This document shows positions 11,642 to 23,633 of a DNA stretch of 64,000 nucleotides, in pieces; the stretch's first letter is position 1; every line of letters starts with the position of its first letter. Origin of the DNA: Gnomoniopsis sp. IMI 355080 (lineage: Eukaryota > Ascomycota > Sordariomycetes > Diaporthales > Gnomoniaceae). The stretch is from the NCBI GenBank assembly GCA_027946555.1, contig JAPEVC010000093.1, forward strand, positions 62,001 through 126,000. The letters are read 5' to 3'. The notes under the pieces were generated by a model. That model worked only from the letters and a program-made list of their open reading frames with translations, was not told the DNA's origin and did no database searches. A program made the translations under genes and the position numbers.

Positions 11642-12030
11642 AATTATAGCGATACAACTTTACTTTGCTTCCTGGATAATGCGTTTTGTTGAATACAAAA
11701 GCCTACCTCTGTGGACAATGAGTTGCAATGAGATATCGGCTTTGTTGGGGCATGATCCTACAAGATAGCGCCTAAGATGCTGACGGGGGCACAACTTCTG
11801 AGCGGGCATCATTTAGAAGCTTTTACATAACGGCCAGGATAGTTACTCGATATAATACAAGACGAGATTGCTTGCATGCCGTGAGCTCCTGAAGAATGGA
11901 TCACATAAACACCATTGAATCACCATGGAATACCATTATCGAATTAGCAAAGTCTACGCTGATGATTGAAAAAGCCCCCCCCCCCCCCGATAAAGTGACA
12001 TTATTACCTCCGACTACAGTGTGCACCTTG
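11642..12030. other. Convergent intergenic region with a 14-C run
   Basis: Separates two convergent genes and holds their 3' UTRs. A run of 14 C at 11975-11988 is the only striking element; it is a likely site of length error in sequencing. Confidence 0.6.
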
Positions 12031-13152
12031 CTAATCCAATGTGATCACGAGTTTCTTGGCCGAAACTCCCATTTTCAACCTTTCCAAACCGGAAGAAATG
12101 GCTTCGAGGCCTTTCCCATGAATCTCAGCAGCCGGAGCGGGCTTGAAGGCCTCCTTTGCCAAAGCGTCTGGCAAAAAGTTTTTGTACAGAGCATCCCAAA
12201 GAGGAACATCAGACGCCTCAGGTATGATGAATTTCGACGATACCCCTCGTAATCTTGACCTAATAGCCAACGAAGCGTTGGTCAGTTGCAAGTTGGCGAC
12301 AAAACCAATCATTGCTAGTCCACCCTTCTGTGGAGGGCCCCCTGGAGTGCTTGCTTGCGCAACAAATTTGCGCTCGACCGACGATGGAACAGCAGAGATA
12401 ATGTCCATACAAGGTGCAGCTGAGCCCTCCCCAATTGAAATAGCCCCAGCACATTTTGTGTTCTTCAACACGGCTATTATATCCTCTTTGACAGTTGGAC
12501 TGCGATAGTCGAATGCGTGCGATGCGCCCAGACTCTTAACCAGGTCGAAGTTTTTCGGTGATGCTGTTGTGATGACCTGGTAGCCAGCGGCCACGGCAAA
12601 TTGTATCGCATTGCATCCTACACTGGTCGATCCGCCCCATACCAGGAAGGATTCTCCGTTGGATTTCTTCGGGATTGTCGGGTACCGCAACGCGCAATAT
12701 TGTTTTCCGAATAAGCCAGTGAGCGCTGTCCCACTAGTCAGGGGAATGACACTTGCGTCCGCAAAACTGATATTGTCTGGGATAGGGCAGCAGAATCGCT
12801 CGCGAATTACAACAAAACGTTGAAAGGCGCCTTCACAGGCTCCGGTGCTTTCCTTGTCGTAGCCTTGTGAGAGTGCAAAGACGCGGTCGCCCACTTGAAA
12901 GCGCGAGACATCTTCCCCGACCTCGACGACCGTGCCGGATATATCAGTGCCCATGACCAAGGGGTATTTAAGCCAGGGAAAAGCTATACCAGCTATGATT
13001 GGTATGCTGTAGTCGATGGGATTCAGAGCAATGGCGTGAGTTTTGACAACGACTTGGCCCTTGGACGGAGTGGTGTAGGGTGCAGGACCAACTTCAAGAT
13101 TCTGTGAACCCTTTTTGAGCCATGCGGCCGTGTTGGAAGGATGTTCAGCCAT
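12031..13152 (-). CDS. Zinc-independent MDR oxidoreductase (ToxD/enoyl-reductase-like)
   Basis: Intronless 373-residue medium-chain dehydrogenase/reductase. It has the N-terminal GroES-like fold (GQVVVKTHAIALNPIDYSI, then VMGTDISGTVVEVGEDVSRF, GDRVFAL) and a Rossmann domain with the nucleotide-binding stretch FLVWGGSTSVGCNAIQFA, followed by AAGYQVITTASPKNFDLVKS and SLGASHAFDYR. The Cys cluster of structural zinc and the catalytic zinc ligands of alcohol dehydrogenases are missing. This matches the NADPH-dependent ToxD / trans-enoyl-reductase branch, common both inside and outside secondary-metabolite clusters. No polyketide or peptide synthase is in the window, so a stand-alone reductase is the safer reading. 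It converges on the phospholipase gene upstream. Confidence 0.9.
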   Translation of the reverse strand: MAEHPSNTAAWLKKGSQNLEVGPAPYTTPSKGQVVVKTHAIALNPIDYSIPIIAGIAFPWLKYPLVMGTDISGTVVEVGEDVSRFQVGDRVFALSQGYDKESTGACEGAFQRFVVIRERFCCPIPDNISFADASVIPLTSGTALTGLFGKQYCALRYPTIPKKSNGESFLVWGGSTSVGCNAIQFAVAAGYQVITTASPKNFDLVKSLGASHAFDYRSPTVKEDIIAVLKNTKCAGAISIGEGSAAPCMDIISAVPSSVERKFVAQASTPGGPPQKGGLAMIGFVANLQLTNASLAIRSRLRGVSSKFIIPEASDVPLWDALYKNFLPDALAKEAFKPAPAAEIHGKGLEAISSGLERLKMGVSAKKLVITLD

Positions 13153-15051
13153 TTGTTGATTTTTTTTATAAAATAAAATTAAATTGTGAATCTGTAGATG
13201 CTCTTCGAATGTTCACCAGGCGATCGATATTTCTTTAAGATAGACGACTTGGAGGCACAGGTCTGATGAAGTTATTTATTTTGAAGCAATCAAAGTTGAT
13301 ACGCATCTTGTCCTGGCGTCTCTGTATTTATACATCGTCCAGTACCTCCCGACTTGCTTGTCTCGTAGTATATTTCCATTGTGTCCTAGAGTTCACAAAA
13401 GTGATGATATCACAATACCGTCCACGGCCGAATATTGCACCTTGTCCATCCGCCGCTTGGCCAGAAAGGGGAATTCAAGCCCCGTTAAAGCCATTGATTG
13501 ACTCGCCAGGCAGTTCGGATATATCAGGTACCCAAATAGGCACGCTATAATGGGCATGGTGGCTTTCCACAACCCTGGATTTTTGCTCGTCAGCATTCGC
13601 ATTCGCTTTGCTTCTCGGATTAGCCCGGAGCAATTCTTGCCCGACTGGGACCGTCAATGTCTTGCAGATTGTCCTGGTCGTTGGAAAACCTCATGCTGAC
13701 CACACAATTTTCAACCGCTTACGGCCCAAATTCTCAAGTTGCCTTTCAATGGCATCTAAGTCTCCTTGCCTATAAAGAGACTGTCGGACTGCAACTTGTC
13801 TTCGGACTCAATCTAATCCTACACATCTCATAGCTAAACCAAACCGCGTATTGGCAAATACCCGTGGACCACAAACCTCAGGTAGCTACTGAACTATGTA
13901 CGTAGCCAACTTTGGATTGCTTTTCCCACAAATGTGTAAGACAGAAATTTACTACGGCCTTCAAATCTGAATTAGATATATTGCATTTTTCTCAATCACC
14001 TCCAATCAATGCAGCCACGGACATGCCACAGAATGACTCAGCCAGACAGCCGGACTGCAATACTGTACTAGTTCATCTCAAACTTCTCAAGGGCCCTACG
14101 CTCGTAGTGCTGCTATGCACCCACCACCTTTACTGTTCGACACAAGGGCAGGTATAACACGCAGCTTCGTGCAGGGAGGTTCGCAGCTGACATCTCCTCG
14201 CCATAGTACTTGACCTTCCTGTTATGGTATCAACTGCTGTAGCTCCAGGGTGACCCTGTACAAAAGCCCCCACAAGCTCGTGGGGATCTGCATGTGCAGG
14301 GCCCGGTCCCGTCTTGGCCAACGTCCACTGAGCTCCTCGCTCGATGGCATGTGCTCGACATTCTCCACCGCATCTACCATGAAAAAGAACCTGCGGAGCT
14401 CGCCATCCATTGCGCCTAGCCTATGAGGAGTCATGCGTTTGCGAGCAGATGGGCAATAATCAACGCGACAGTGGCCGAGTAGCAGCCAGTCCTTAGCGTC
14501 TTCTCACCGAGGTGCTCCGTGAACCGTCTGGCCCATGCCGGTATTGCCGGTAATTTTGTTGAAGACCTGAAGAATGGTTTTTCCCTCGTGAGGACCTGGA
14601 AGAAGCGTAAGAGCATATCAAAAGTTTGTCATCTCCCACACAGGACCTCGGGAGGCTGGCCGGACATGCTGCCGGTTGGCTATCTTCTCCAGGGACCACC
14701 CCACCGTCGTGCTCCAAGGCATTTCCGAACGAAGCCAGCACGTGGGCAGCGTCCGACGTTCGCCGGCGTCAATATCTTCAGGATGGCAAAAAAGAAAAAC
14801 CCACTACTCGCCTACATACCTACTAGACTGTGTCTAAACGAAGTGGGGTAGTATTATTGAACGATAGATTTCGACATATGTATGGTGTTGATCCATGCCT
14901 CCTGCAGGTACTTGCGGATCTGATTTTATACGCGGACCTCTCCTCGGCGCGTATATAAGGACCCTTCGTCGCCTCGCCCCGCGTTCGGAAAAGTGGTGAT
15001 ACTTATCCAGGCAGCCAAGTCCAGTAGTACTGTTTTGCTTCATTCCAGACA
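13153..15051. other. 1.9-kb gene-poor region
   Basis: No intact gene recognised. Minus-strand ORF fragments lie between about 14130 and 14740, including RRFFFMVDAVEN, which faintly recalls a NACHT Walker B strand but is unsupported by neighbouring motifs. The end holds the promoter of the second phosphoesterase with a TATA box at 14952. Confidence 0.45.
14952..14959 (+). promoter_or_regulatory. TATA box of second phosphoesterase gene
   Basis: TATATAAG about 93 nt upstream of the ATG at 15052, a normal distance for a fungal TATA promoter. Confidence 0.5.
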
Positions 15052-16796
15052 ATGGAAGCTTTGGCTCTCACTCTGGCCGCCCTGACAGGGCTGGCAGGCG
15101 CCATTCCCACCATCGAAACCCATGTGGACACGTCCGAGAGTGATTGGCGCAGCAAGATCACCAATGTCGTGGTACTGGTCGAGGAGAACCGATCGTTCGA
15201 CACCTTTGCTGGTGGTTTGGCGTACAACTCCACAATCGATGGGCTGTTGCACCATAATTACTGCAACGCTCTCAATGCCTCCGACCCCAATGGTATGCAA
15301 ACACCGCCACCGTACTTATGTACTCAGCTTGTACTCACCGAGGGGAACTTGATTGTGCCCTTTCTTTTCGGGCAATTATGGTACATCTTATGATCAATGG
15401 CTGACATTTAGTAAATGCATAGAGGCTGCCGATATCTGCGCCGGGCCGCTGGCTGCGGATGTTGCCAACGATGACCCCAATCATAGTATTAGCGGCGTCA
15501 ATATGCAGCTGTTCAGTACTTATCACCCAGACGAGGCAGCTGTGGCCGCTGCTGCAGCCTGGGAATACGAGACGATGCATGGGTTCGTGACGGAGCAGTC
15601 CGTCACGTTTGATACTTTCAACAGAACCCGAGCTGCTGAAGTCATTAATTATTATGTACGTCCAGCTCATGTCGGCACGCAACCAAACCCGCAGCTCACG
15701 AAATTATAGACACCCGAGCATATTCCCGTGTTCAACTCTATCGCAGAGAACTTTGTGCTTTTCGACCGATGGTTCGCCGCTGTCCCAGGTCCGACGAACC
15801 CTAACAGGGCTTATATCACGTATGCTCGCTACGCATCCGTCGTGCACATGACTGGGGAGTCACCCGCTGACCAATTACAGGTCCGGTACCAGTCATGGTC
15901 ATGGTGAAAATGACAATGCCTTTGACGTTTATGGTCTTCCTCAGAAATCAATTTTCCAGACCTTGTCAGAGGCCAACATCTCGTGGATCAACTACCAAAA
16001 CAGCACGACTGGACCTGGGTGAGCCTATGCTGGTATTGATGTTGAAAGAATCCCATTTAGACTGACTCTTTTTACCTAGACTTGGTTTCAACCCGGATGC
16101 TGCCTTCTATCAGGTTCATATATCCCATCCTCACACTGTCCACCAGTCAGACTCGCACTTTTCGATCGCTAGCTAACATCAATTTTTCCACAGTGGACGG
16201 CAGAATCTGGTGCCAACGTCACCAACATTAAAGCCCTCCCCCAATTCTACAAGGACGCAGCCGCTGGAACTCTCCCGCAGTTCACCTACATCAACCCAGA
16301 GTGCTGCGACTACCAGTCCTTCCACCCCCCGTCTCCCATCAACCTAGGCGAGACCTTCATCAAGGGCATCTACGAGGCCGTCCGCAACTCACCTCAGTGG
16401 AACACCACGCTCTTCATCCTGACATTTGACGAGCACGGCGGCTTCGGCGACCACGTTCCACCGCCCGTTGGGGTTCCGGCAGGCGACAATCTCACCTACA
16501 CCGAAACGGCGCAGGACGGACAGAACATCACGTTCGCCTTTGACCGGCTGGGCATTCGTGTGCCAACCGTGCTGATCTCTCCGTGGGTGGGCAAGGGCCT
16601 CATTGAGAACAAGGGCCAGAACTTTGGTGGGGAGTACTCCCACACCAGTATTCTGAATTTCTTGTCGGAGCTTTGGGGGATTGAAAAGTTGACGCCGCGG
16701 GTGGAATCCTCGGCTACGTTCGAGCATCTCTTCCTTGACACGATCAGAAGCGATGATGATAGTCCCAGCATCCTGCCTGACCCCGTTGTATGGTAA
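15052..16796 (+). CDS. Secreted phosphoesterase / phosphatidylcholine-specific phospholipase C-like (PF04185)
   Basis: Six exons: 15052-15292, 15423-15655, 15710-15819, 15881-16018, 16080-16113 and 16194-16796, giving 452 residues. The signal peptide is ALALTLAALTGLAGA. The PF04185 landmarks are intact: VVVLVEENRSFDTFAGG, CAGP, ANDDPNHSISGVNMQ, WFAAVPGPTNPNRA, TSGTSHGHGEND, FTYINPECCDYQSFHPP, FILTFDEHGGFGDHVPPP, RVPTVLISPWV and YSHTSILNF. It is shorter than the phospholipase at 8909 and lacks that enzyme's C-terminal part, so it belongs to the compact fungal PLC / acid-phosphatase group. Unlike its neighbour it keeps the Asp after ENRSF. Likely substrates are phospholipids or other phosphomonoesters and diesters in the medium. 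The different intron positions argue against a recent tandem copy. Confidence 0.92.
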
Positions 16797-17563
16797 TTTG
16801 TGGCTGCTTTACTGAATACGAGTACATCGCATAAATGTCAAAACCTGCGCCTCTACCAAAGTCTAGTAGTAGGTAGCACATTCCATTTGGGTGCAATTCA
16901 ATAATTGCACTTACCACGTATGTCTGAAGTCATGTCCTTTCTAAACCTGGGCCTGATTACCACTTCAGGCACTGTGTAGACAATGGTAATCTGTGGCTTT
17001 CGAAAATTCGCAGTTAAGTCATGGATATTGAGACCTTTCGCAGCTGATAAGCTCCAGATCTGATGCCGTGGTTACCGTCCCCCACACCACCTCAAAGATG
17101 AGACGACCGTCATTTTGAAGAACAATTTATCATCATCGCTGTCTTTCTTTTAAAGGAGTGCGATGTTCTCGGGCCTCATGACGAAGTGGCTGGCGTTGGT
17201 CCCGTTGCAGAACAATATATTTCTCGATAACAGTGAGCGTGAGCACTAGGTGGATTGGCTGGGATACCTGACAGTCATAGCATTAATTGTCCGGTTCGTA
17301 ACCTCAGTATGACCCGATGCTCTTGACGCAATGGGATGACAAAGCGCTTGTATTAATATTCCATGATAATCGTTGTATCGTCGTCTTTCACCTGATTGTA
17401 ACATTTTGGCTTTCCTGTGGTGTGTTTTGTTGAGTCATGCCTAGTAGAAGCAACCAGGCTAGAATCGGTGAATCTCGTATTTGAGACAAAGCGATGGCGA
17501 TGTACCTCACGGTGTTCAGAGACGCTGAACAATGATATCTATGCACAATCCTGCCAAAAAAGA
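16797..17563. other. Intergenic region
   Basis: 3' flank of the phosphoesterase and promoter of the hydrolase. No further gene or repeat seen. Sequence upstream of 17564 is in frame with the hydrolase back to a GTG at 17417, but has no ATG. Confidence 0.45.
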
Positions 17564-18382
17564 ATGAATTGCCACGCAGGCCTCGCCTTCACAGTGCTTG
17601 GCCCGGCATTTGAGCGAGACTCGACAGGGTCCAGCAGCAGCAGCCCAGCCAGGTCTCCTCCACTTCCGCCCGTCCTCTGCTTTCACGGCTCCGGCAGCAG
17701 TAATCACTATGATACGTGGCTCCCACTCGTCCAAGAAATCAGCACATTCGCCACAGTCCTCTTTTACGAGAGGCGCGGCGTAGGGGCCAGCAGCGACGAC
17801 AAGACAGACTCGCATTCCCAGACTCCGCGGGACGCTCTCAAAGACCTTCTCGGCCTCCTGCAACACCTCCATCTCAAACCGCCCTACGTCCTCATCGCAC
17901 ACTCTTATGGTGGCACGTTCGCGCGAGAGTTCCTTCAGCAATACCCTGACCAAGTAGCAGGACTTGTGCTAGCGGAAACAGGCCAGGAGACGCCAACGAG
18001 GCACGACGAGGAGCAGTATAGAAAGCAAGCTCTTGGTAACAAACCGTTGAGCGTCATCCATGCGGATTCGTTGCATGAAAAGCGAAGGGTGGGGACTACG
18101 TCGGCGGCAGGACTGGAAATGCTGAGGAAATGGGCGGAGGAGGACGAGCGGTTGAAGAAAGCACAGATGCAGCTGAGTTCGAACGCTCGCTATATTCGTG
18201 TTGACGATTGCGGGCATAATATCGTGCGACATAGGCCGCACATTGTTAGTGGGGAGGTGATATGGGTGCTAAACAATGTGAAGCCTGCGCAGCGACCAGT
18301 TGGCCTCTGGGGTTTTGGTAGATTTCTCGGGGAGCGGATCTCTCGTCTGCGAGGACAAAAGTCCAAGGAGCAAACAAGTTGA
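17564..18382 (+). CDS. Alpha/beta-hydrolase fold protein
   Basis: Intronless, 272 residues from the first in-frame ATG. It has the oxyanion-hole motif LCFHGSGSSNHYDTW, YERRGVGAS, the nucleophile elbow YVLIAHSYGGTFAREF with Ser114, then YPDQVAGLVLAE after the elbow. His in VDDCGHNIVRHRP is the probable catalytic base; the acid is likely Asp in the same segment or upstream. The elbow is A-x-S-x-G rather than G-x-S-x-G, which is common in this superfamily. A short poly-Ser/Pro linker follows the first beta strand. The region between the elbow and the His is shorter than usual, so the lid is small. Substrate unknown; no signal peptide. Confidence 0.75.
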   Translation: MNCHAGLAFTVLGPAFERDSTGSSSSSPARSPPLPPVLCFHGSGSSNHYDTWLPLVQEISTFATVLFYERRGVGASSDDKTDSHSQTPRDALKDLLGLLQHLHLKPPYVLIAHSYGGTFAREFLQQYPDQVAGLVLAETGQETPTRHDEEQYRKQALGNKPLSVIHADSLHEKRRVGTTSAAGLEMLRKWAEEDERLKKAQMQLSSNARYIRVDDCGHNIVRHRPHIVSGEVIWVLNNVKPAQRPVGLWGFGRFLGERISRLRGQKSKEQTS

Positions 18383-18596
18383 TGAATTCCAATGAAATCT
18401 TATACCTCATATGCTGTGTTCTTTCGTACTGATCTTTAGGTATGTATTTTGGTGACCCCCCGCTCGTACTATTTATGTATTTTTGTGAAAAGCCCTCTCC
18501 CTATCGTGTTCTCTTCAGCACATGGACATATACTCCAGGCCTCGCAGCGCATGTCAGTTCCATCCGCACAGGCACAAGTAGAAAATCGTCAGAGTT

Positions 18597-20191
18597 CTAC
18601 TTTGCCGGTTGCAGCCCCCGTATAAAGACCTGGGCTCTGACTTGCACACCACCGCCAACATCCAACTCGCCCCCCTTCAGGCATCCTTCAGCATTCAGCA
18701 CCTCCTCGAAAGGCAGTTCCACGCTGCCGACCTTTTCCTCGGTACCATTCATCAGGATGATCTCAAATCCCGGCGGATTGGCAAGAATCTTCTTTGTGAT
18801 CGGGAACCTGAAAGCCTGGTCAAAGGACGGATTGAAGATATCCATGCCAGGATAGTATGACTGAGTCGTAGTGTTGAACTCCTGCTTGGGATCCGTGCCC
18901 CAGATGACCTTGACATTCGGCTTCAACTCGTCTCGGTTACCCTGCAAGTTAAGAACGCTGGCAATCAACACGGTGGCAAGGCCAACAATCTCGCCTTCTC
19001 CCGCATCTTGCGCGGCAGTTAGGGTGTTGGCATCGGCGACAAAGTCGAAGAATTGCGCGCGGACCGTCACCTTTCCATTGTTGTCCGGTAGATCCTTACG
19101 GACCAGTGGCAAGTCTTGTGCCTGCGGCCCACCTAGAAGGAGCTGCTTGACTGACACGGTAGCAACACCCATGGGGTCGTTCTCTCCTGGGTCCTCGTCC
19201 ATCACCTCGATCACCAAGTTCTGGTCGAAGTCGGCGACCAGGAAGTCGTGCGTCTCATTCCACACGGGCTCCAGACAATCCTCCTTCGTCTTCGAGCGGA
19301 ACGGGGGTTCAGCGCCGACGGTGACATTGACAAAAGGATCGGGAACGTCTTTAAGGCCGACCTTGGACAAGAGGCCTTCTATCTTCCCTGTGGCACCGCC
19401 GGACCTCTTTGGAGATTGGAGACCGGTTGCCTTTTCCACGGTCACGCGTAGCACACCAATGTGCGGAAGGTAAGTCTGGAACCAGTCGCAGTTGGTGTCC
19501 AGCTTGTACAGGTACCGGTTGGGGAGGACCGCCATAGAGCAGATGGTATCCATGATGGCTTTACGGACAGTCTTGTCAATCAGCGAGCTGTCTGCTATGT
19601 CAGCTGCACCGGTGAAGTCGAGCTCGAGCTTCGGCGGGTTGACAAAGGCGATCTGTGCAGCGCCAAACTGTTTGAGAAAGAAACACAAGTCAGTCTTACA
19701 GTGTTCCACTTACACCATCGGTATAGGGGTTTTCATACACAAGGAAGGATGTTTGTGAGGGGTGCAAGCAGCACCGATAGTCTGCCCGTGAGATGAACGC
19801 CCTTGATGCCCAGCTCAGGCACCATCTGTCCGTCTAGCTGAAAGTCACTCTTGCTATGCCATGACACGTCCATGCCGAGACTGACGCCACCATTTTCAGT
19901 CCTAATGACATCCACTTTGGAGACCTTTAGGGGCACAGGACCCAAATCGAGCTTGATGAAGTGCAAACTCGCAAGGGGCCCTGGGAGCATAGAAGCGAGC
20001 ATAGGTTCGACTATCTCCTTCACCATGCGGCAGCCGGCGACGTTGATGTTGGGCCATAATTGGGCGACCAGGTCGTTGAGGAATCCTGAGGAACTGTTAG
20101 TTGACGCAACCTGCAGCAGGGGTCAGGTTCTGTACATACCATCTGACTCTCCGGCCTCCGAAGCAGTCAACCTGTCGACGAGAGATGCCAT
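18597..20191 (-). CDS. SMP-LTD plus C2-domain lipid-transfer protein (tricalbin/E-Syt-like)
   Basis: Three exons, 20191-20140, 20085-19739 and 19667-18597, giving 489 residues. The SMP domain starts at once (FLNDLVAQLWPNINVAGCRM, then VKEIVEPMLASMLPGPLASL) and runs to about residue 190. SMP domains form tubular lipid carriers at membrane contact sites. A C2 domain begins near residue 205 (VLRVTVEKATGLQ, DVPDPFVNVTVG, EPVWNETHDFLV, VMDEDPGENDPMG), with Asp clusters that could bind calcium. A second C2-like beta domain covers about residues 345-485. Unlike yeast tricalbins there is no N-terminal membrane hairpin, so it is probably recruited to the ER or other membrane by partners or by the C2 domains. 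The start MASLVDRLTASEAGESDG is supported by clean phase at both introns. Confidence 0.9.
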
Positions 20192-23100
20192 TTCTGGTGC
20201 AATTGAGATGAACCTTTAGTATGTAAGGTTTGCTGTTCTCAACTTGCAAAAAGACGACTTGTAGACCGTATACGTAGGTATGCCGGAAGACAGGCCAGCT
20301 GGCTTTATTGAGAGAGAGAGGGGCGACAAGCCAAATGATGGGGCCTATGAGTCGTAAATCTGGGGCAAAAGGTATCCACTATCGAAACAAAGAATAGAGT
20401 GTCTTGTCCGCCTTTTCAACCTCACTGGCTTTTTCAGCATCATAGGCGGTTGGACCTGGACACGTAGGACATGCATTTCAGCCAGCTCGTGTCTGGCGGT
20501 GGACAATAGGGGAATTGACGTCACTCACCCTCTCGCTTGACCTCCAAAAGCTTGATTTCCAAACAGGCCAAGGAAGTAAAGTGTAACGAAGCTCGTGACA
20601 CAAATTATGTCTATGTCATTCGTCGTCTCTGACGTGTTCGCCGAACCTGAGAGCCTTGTTGGACCAAGCAGTTGCCGCATTTGGCATTTACAAACTTCAC
20701 GATAACTTCATCTTCAAACCAACTTCATCCCTCCCCCCCACCCTCTCCCAATTGGAAGAACGACAACTCTGCAGGAAAGAAGGGTATTTCCCCGCTTTCT
20801 TTTTTCCCTACAAAAAGAGAAGCAAGGTCAATTCGTGGAAAGAGAGAAGACTTAACCGCTGTTTTTGATCTACTTGTGCACCACCACATGGAAAAGGAAC
20901 ACCTGCCTCACGTACAGTGCCATGAGTATTTGCACACATCCCAGCATTCCAGAGTCCATCATGCTGCAGATTATTTAAGCCAAAGCCATGAAATATCTAC
21001 ATGATCCATTGCCACCTGACTACCTGGGTGTCTTCTGCTGTGTCAACGGTAAATGGCGCCCAAGATGCCCATTTACTACTGTCAGTCAATCAGTGGGTTA
21101 CCTCCTATGAGTTCTATTTTGAGATGTTCGATCATGAGGCTTCTGTATAAATAGCCAGTGTCCCATCTTGCAAGCTGTGCCGTGCTCAATTTGAAGCAGT
21201 CTTTGGTCATGTGGCAAACAAGGTCGGTATGAGACCAAGCCAATATGAACGTCCGAATGAACCGGAAATGCCGTATTGGTTCCCTCTTGGGACTACTACA
21301 TAGCTATTTTCGATATTTCATCTGATATCTGCAAGCCACATATCGTGATGAACCATCATCATGGATGTTGCTGAGGGCTATCGGCAGTGTATTGTCGGCC
21401 TTCATATTCCAAGGTGTCGGCGCGAATGTTTGACGCAGATATCGTCGCGCAACACTACCTCACTCATTTTATCAAATGATCAAACTGTTGCTCTTATCGT
21501 TTCTCTGATCATGCAATTCGAGATGCGCAATACTAGGTTCCTAAAGTGTAAGATGGTGGGCTGCTTATTCTAGAAGTTTCCGCGCCATCTACTCTAGGTA
21601 CAAACAATTTGGAATTTCCATTTTTTTCTTTGACCCAAATTGAGAGCCTAATTACTAGACATGTATATTTTTAATGTTCAGAATAATTTCCGTTTCAATC
21701 TGGGGTTCGTGGGAAAAATTACTAAAGGCTTCATCGTCGAACGGACGCAGCATGGTGAAAGGCCCATCATAACGGAGATGCAAGTGACCACCATATCTTC
21801 TTCCATAGATGCTTGTTTGACAACTTAAGACGGTTACCTGGTCATCAGCAGAGCTCTTTCTGATTCTGCTGAAACTGATGCTCAAACTCATTTCCAATGG
21901 CTATTCGCCATGGACCATCAGGATAAGCTTACACTAGACCTTCACAGAAGTGCTTCACGCAATCTAGCCCTAGGATATAATGAAGACTGCCTTCACCGTT
22001 CTTCGGGATTCACGATCCATATTTGAGGCTGCGAATGTGCCTCAAATTTTGCCATCTTAAATAGCCGCGGTAGAGCCCTTCACTTGAGCTTATATGGCAT
22101 CACGACCTCCGAACGCTCTTGCGTAAAGGCCCGCTATAACGAGGTCCAACGACGACGGAAGCCAAAGAAGATATACCGCAAGAAAATGAGGGGGTCATGA
22201 AATGCCATTTCAGATCCACAAAAGTATGTCTCATCTTCGTCAGTCTCGCCAATTTCAAAGCCTTGCTTGAGGCCTGCTTGTGACTCCAATTTCAAATCTC
22301 CAAACATCCATACTTAGGTAATGATGGCATCTTCCTCACCATCATCACAGGGCTCGCCAACTTCGGTCTCGTCTTAGTTGCGGCCCCCAATCCCACTCGC
22401 GCTCCACTGCTAGTGTGGTGTACCCTCTTACACTGGCGCGCTGTTCAACCTCACAGACGCGCTCGGCACCGTCACGGGCGAAACAACCCGAGCCACTTGT
22501 CACTGCACTCGCTAGTGTTGAAAAAGACTGGCAATAGAAACTGAAGACAACACTAGCGGCTACAAGTTGTTCGAAACCAAAGATCCAACGACGTCGCAGA
22601 ACCATGGCGGAGGATGAGAATAGTGCGAAGGTGAGCACTGATGGACGGGATTGAGGCAAAGGCGATAGCAGCGCTGACTTCGACGGTGAAAGGGAATGCG
22701 ACAGAGAACGCTGCTGTGTTGGAATTGATGGGGGTGAAGGTTACGGGTTTTGCATGCGTTGGTGGTGCTGGCTGCTGGACTCATGTGAAGGTAGCCAAGG
22801 TCGGGATGTTGATGAAATTGTGTGGGCTAGAGTTATTGGCAACTTGCTACCGAAGTTTGAGCGAGGACGTATCTCTTCTCAATTGCTGTTATTCTGTATT
22901 TTTCTGTTTTCTCATCATTCTGTTGTTGTTCTGTTGTCGGTATGCCTGCTGCTGTTGGGATTTTTTTGAAAATTGTCCTGTTGTTTGAGTGCCCAGGTGA
23001 GTTGTCTTGGAGTTGTTCTTACTTGTAGAGTCTTTACTAACGTCTCCTTATGTCGTTCAGCATCGCTGTCATCATTTTGATGATACGAAAGTAGTTCAGA

Positions 23101-23633
23101 ACCCATCTCATAGGTAGCAAGCGAATTACGCTCCTAGCGCGTGTCGTCTTGGAGGATACCTACCTCCTTGGCCACGTAGTGATGGCGCCCAAATAAGCAG
23201 TTGGATAACTCAAGGACGTTGACTCCCCACTATATAAACTGGGACACTACTTCTAATCTCGTAGTTATGTCTCTCAGCTCAGTCTATATCTTCTCCCCTC
23301 CCCTAGTGTCGTTCTTCTATCACTGCCAACTGCCCAACATTGCCGCTGTCCGCATTACAAGCCACCCCTTCGAACTTGTTGGAAATACTTCCGAATCTGG
23401 TTATGTGTGAAAAGGAGATGATTGTTTGAGCTAAAGCTCTATCTAAATAATCAATGAAAACACTGGCTATGCCTTGTGTGTATTTTGTGTGAACGCCACC
23501 CTATTTTCTCCACTCTCCCAGTGGTTGATGTCCCCGAATGCCCAGCCCTCGATGCCATAACGCCTGCCTCATGAAACATCATCGGTGACGACGAATATGT
23601 ACCTCGAAATATTAGCTCCCTCTTTTGAAAATT
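20192..23633. other. 3.4-kb gene-poor region
   Basis: No gene that I can name. A minus-strand stretch at about 21655-22330 has coding-like pieces, such as FEIGETDEDET followed by YFCGSEMAFHDPLIFLRY, broken by stops and by frame changes; it may be a decayed gene. A plus-strand TATAAATA at about 21146 has no clear gene after it. Confidence 0.4.

Noticed and set aside
14130..14750. Minus-strand frames with RRFFFMVDAVEN and a GKT-like stretch, suggesting a NACHT/NLR remnant next to the HET-rich end of the window.
   Set aside because: The P-loop spacing is wrong, the pieces are in different frames with stops, and no other NACHT or repeat motif is found.
17417..17563. In-frame extension of the alpha/beta hydrolase to a GTG.
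   Set aside because: Starts other than ATG are rare in fungi and the extension has no hydrolase-like features; the first ATG is at 17564.
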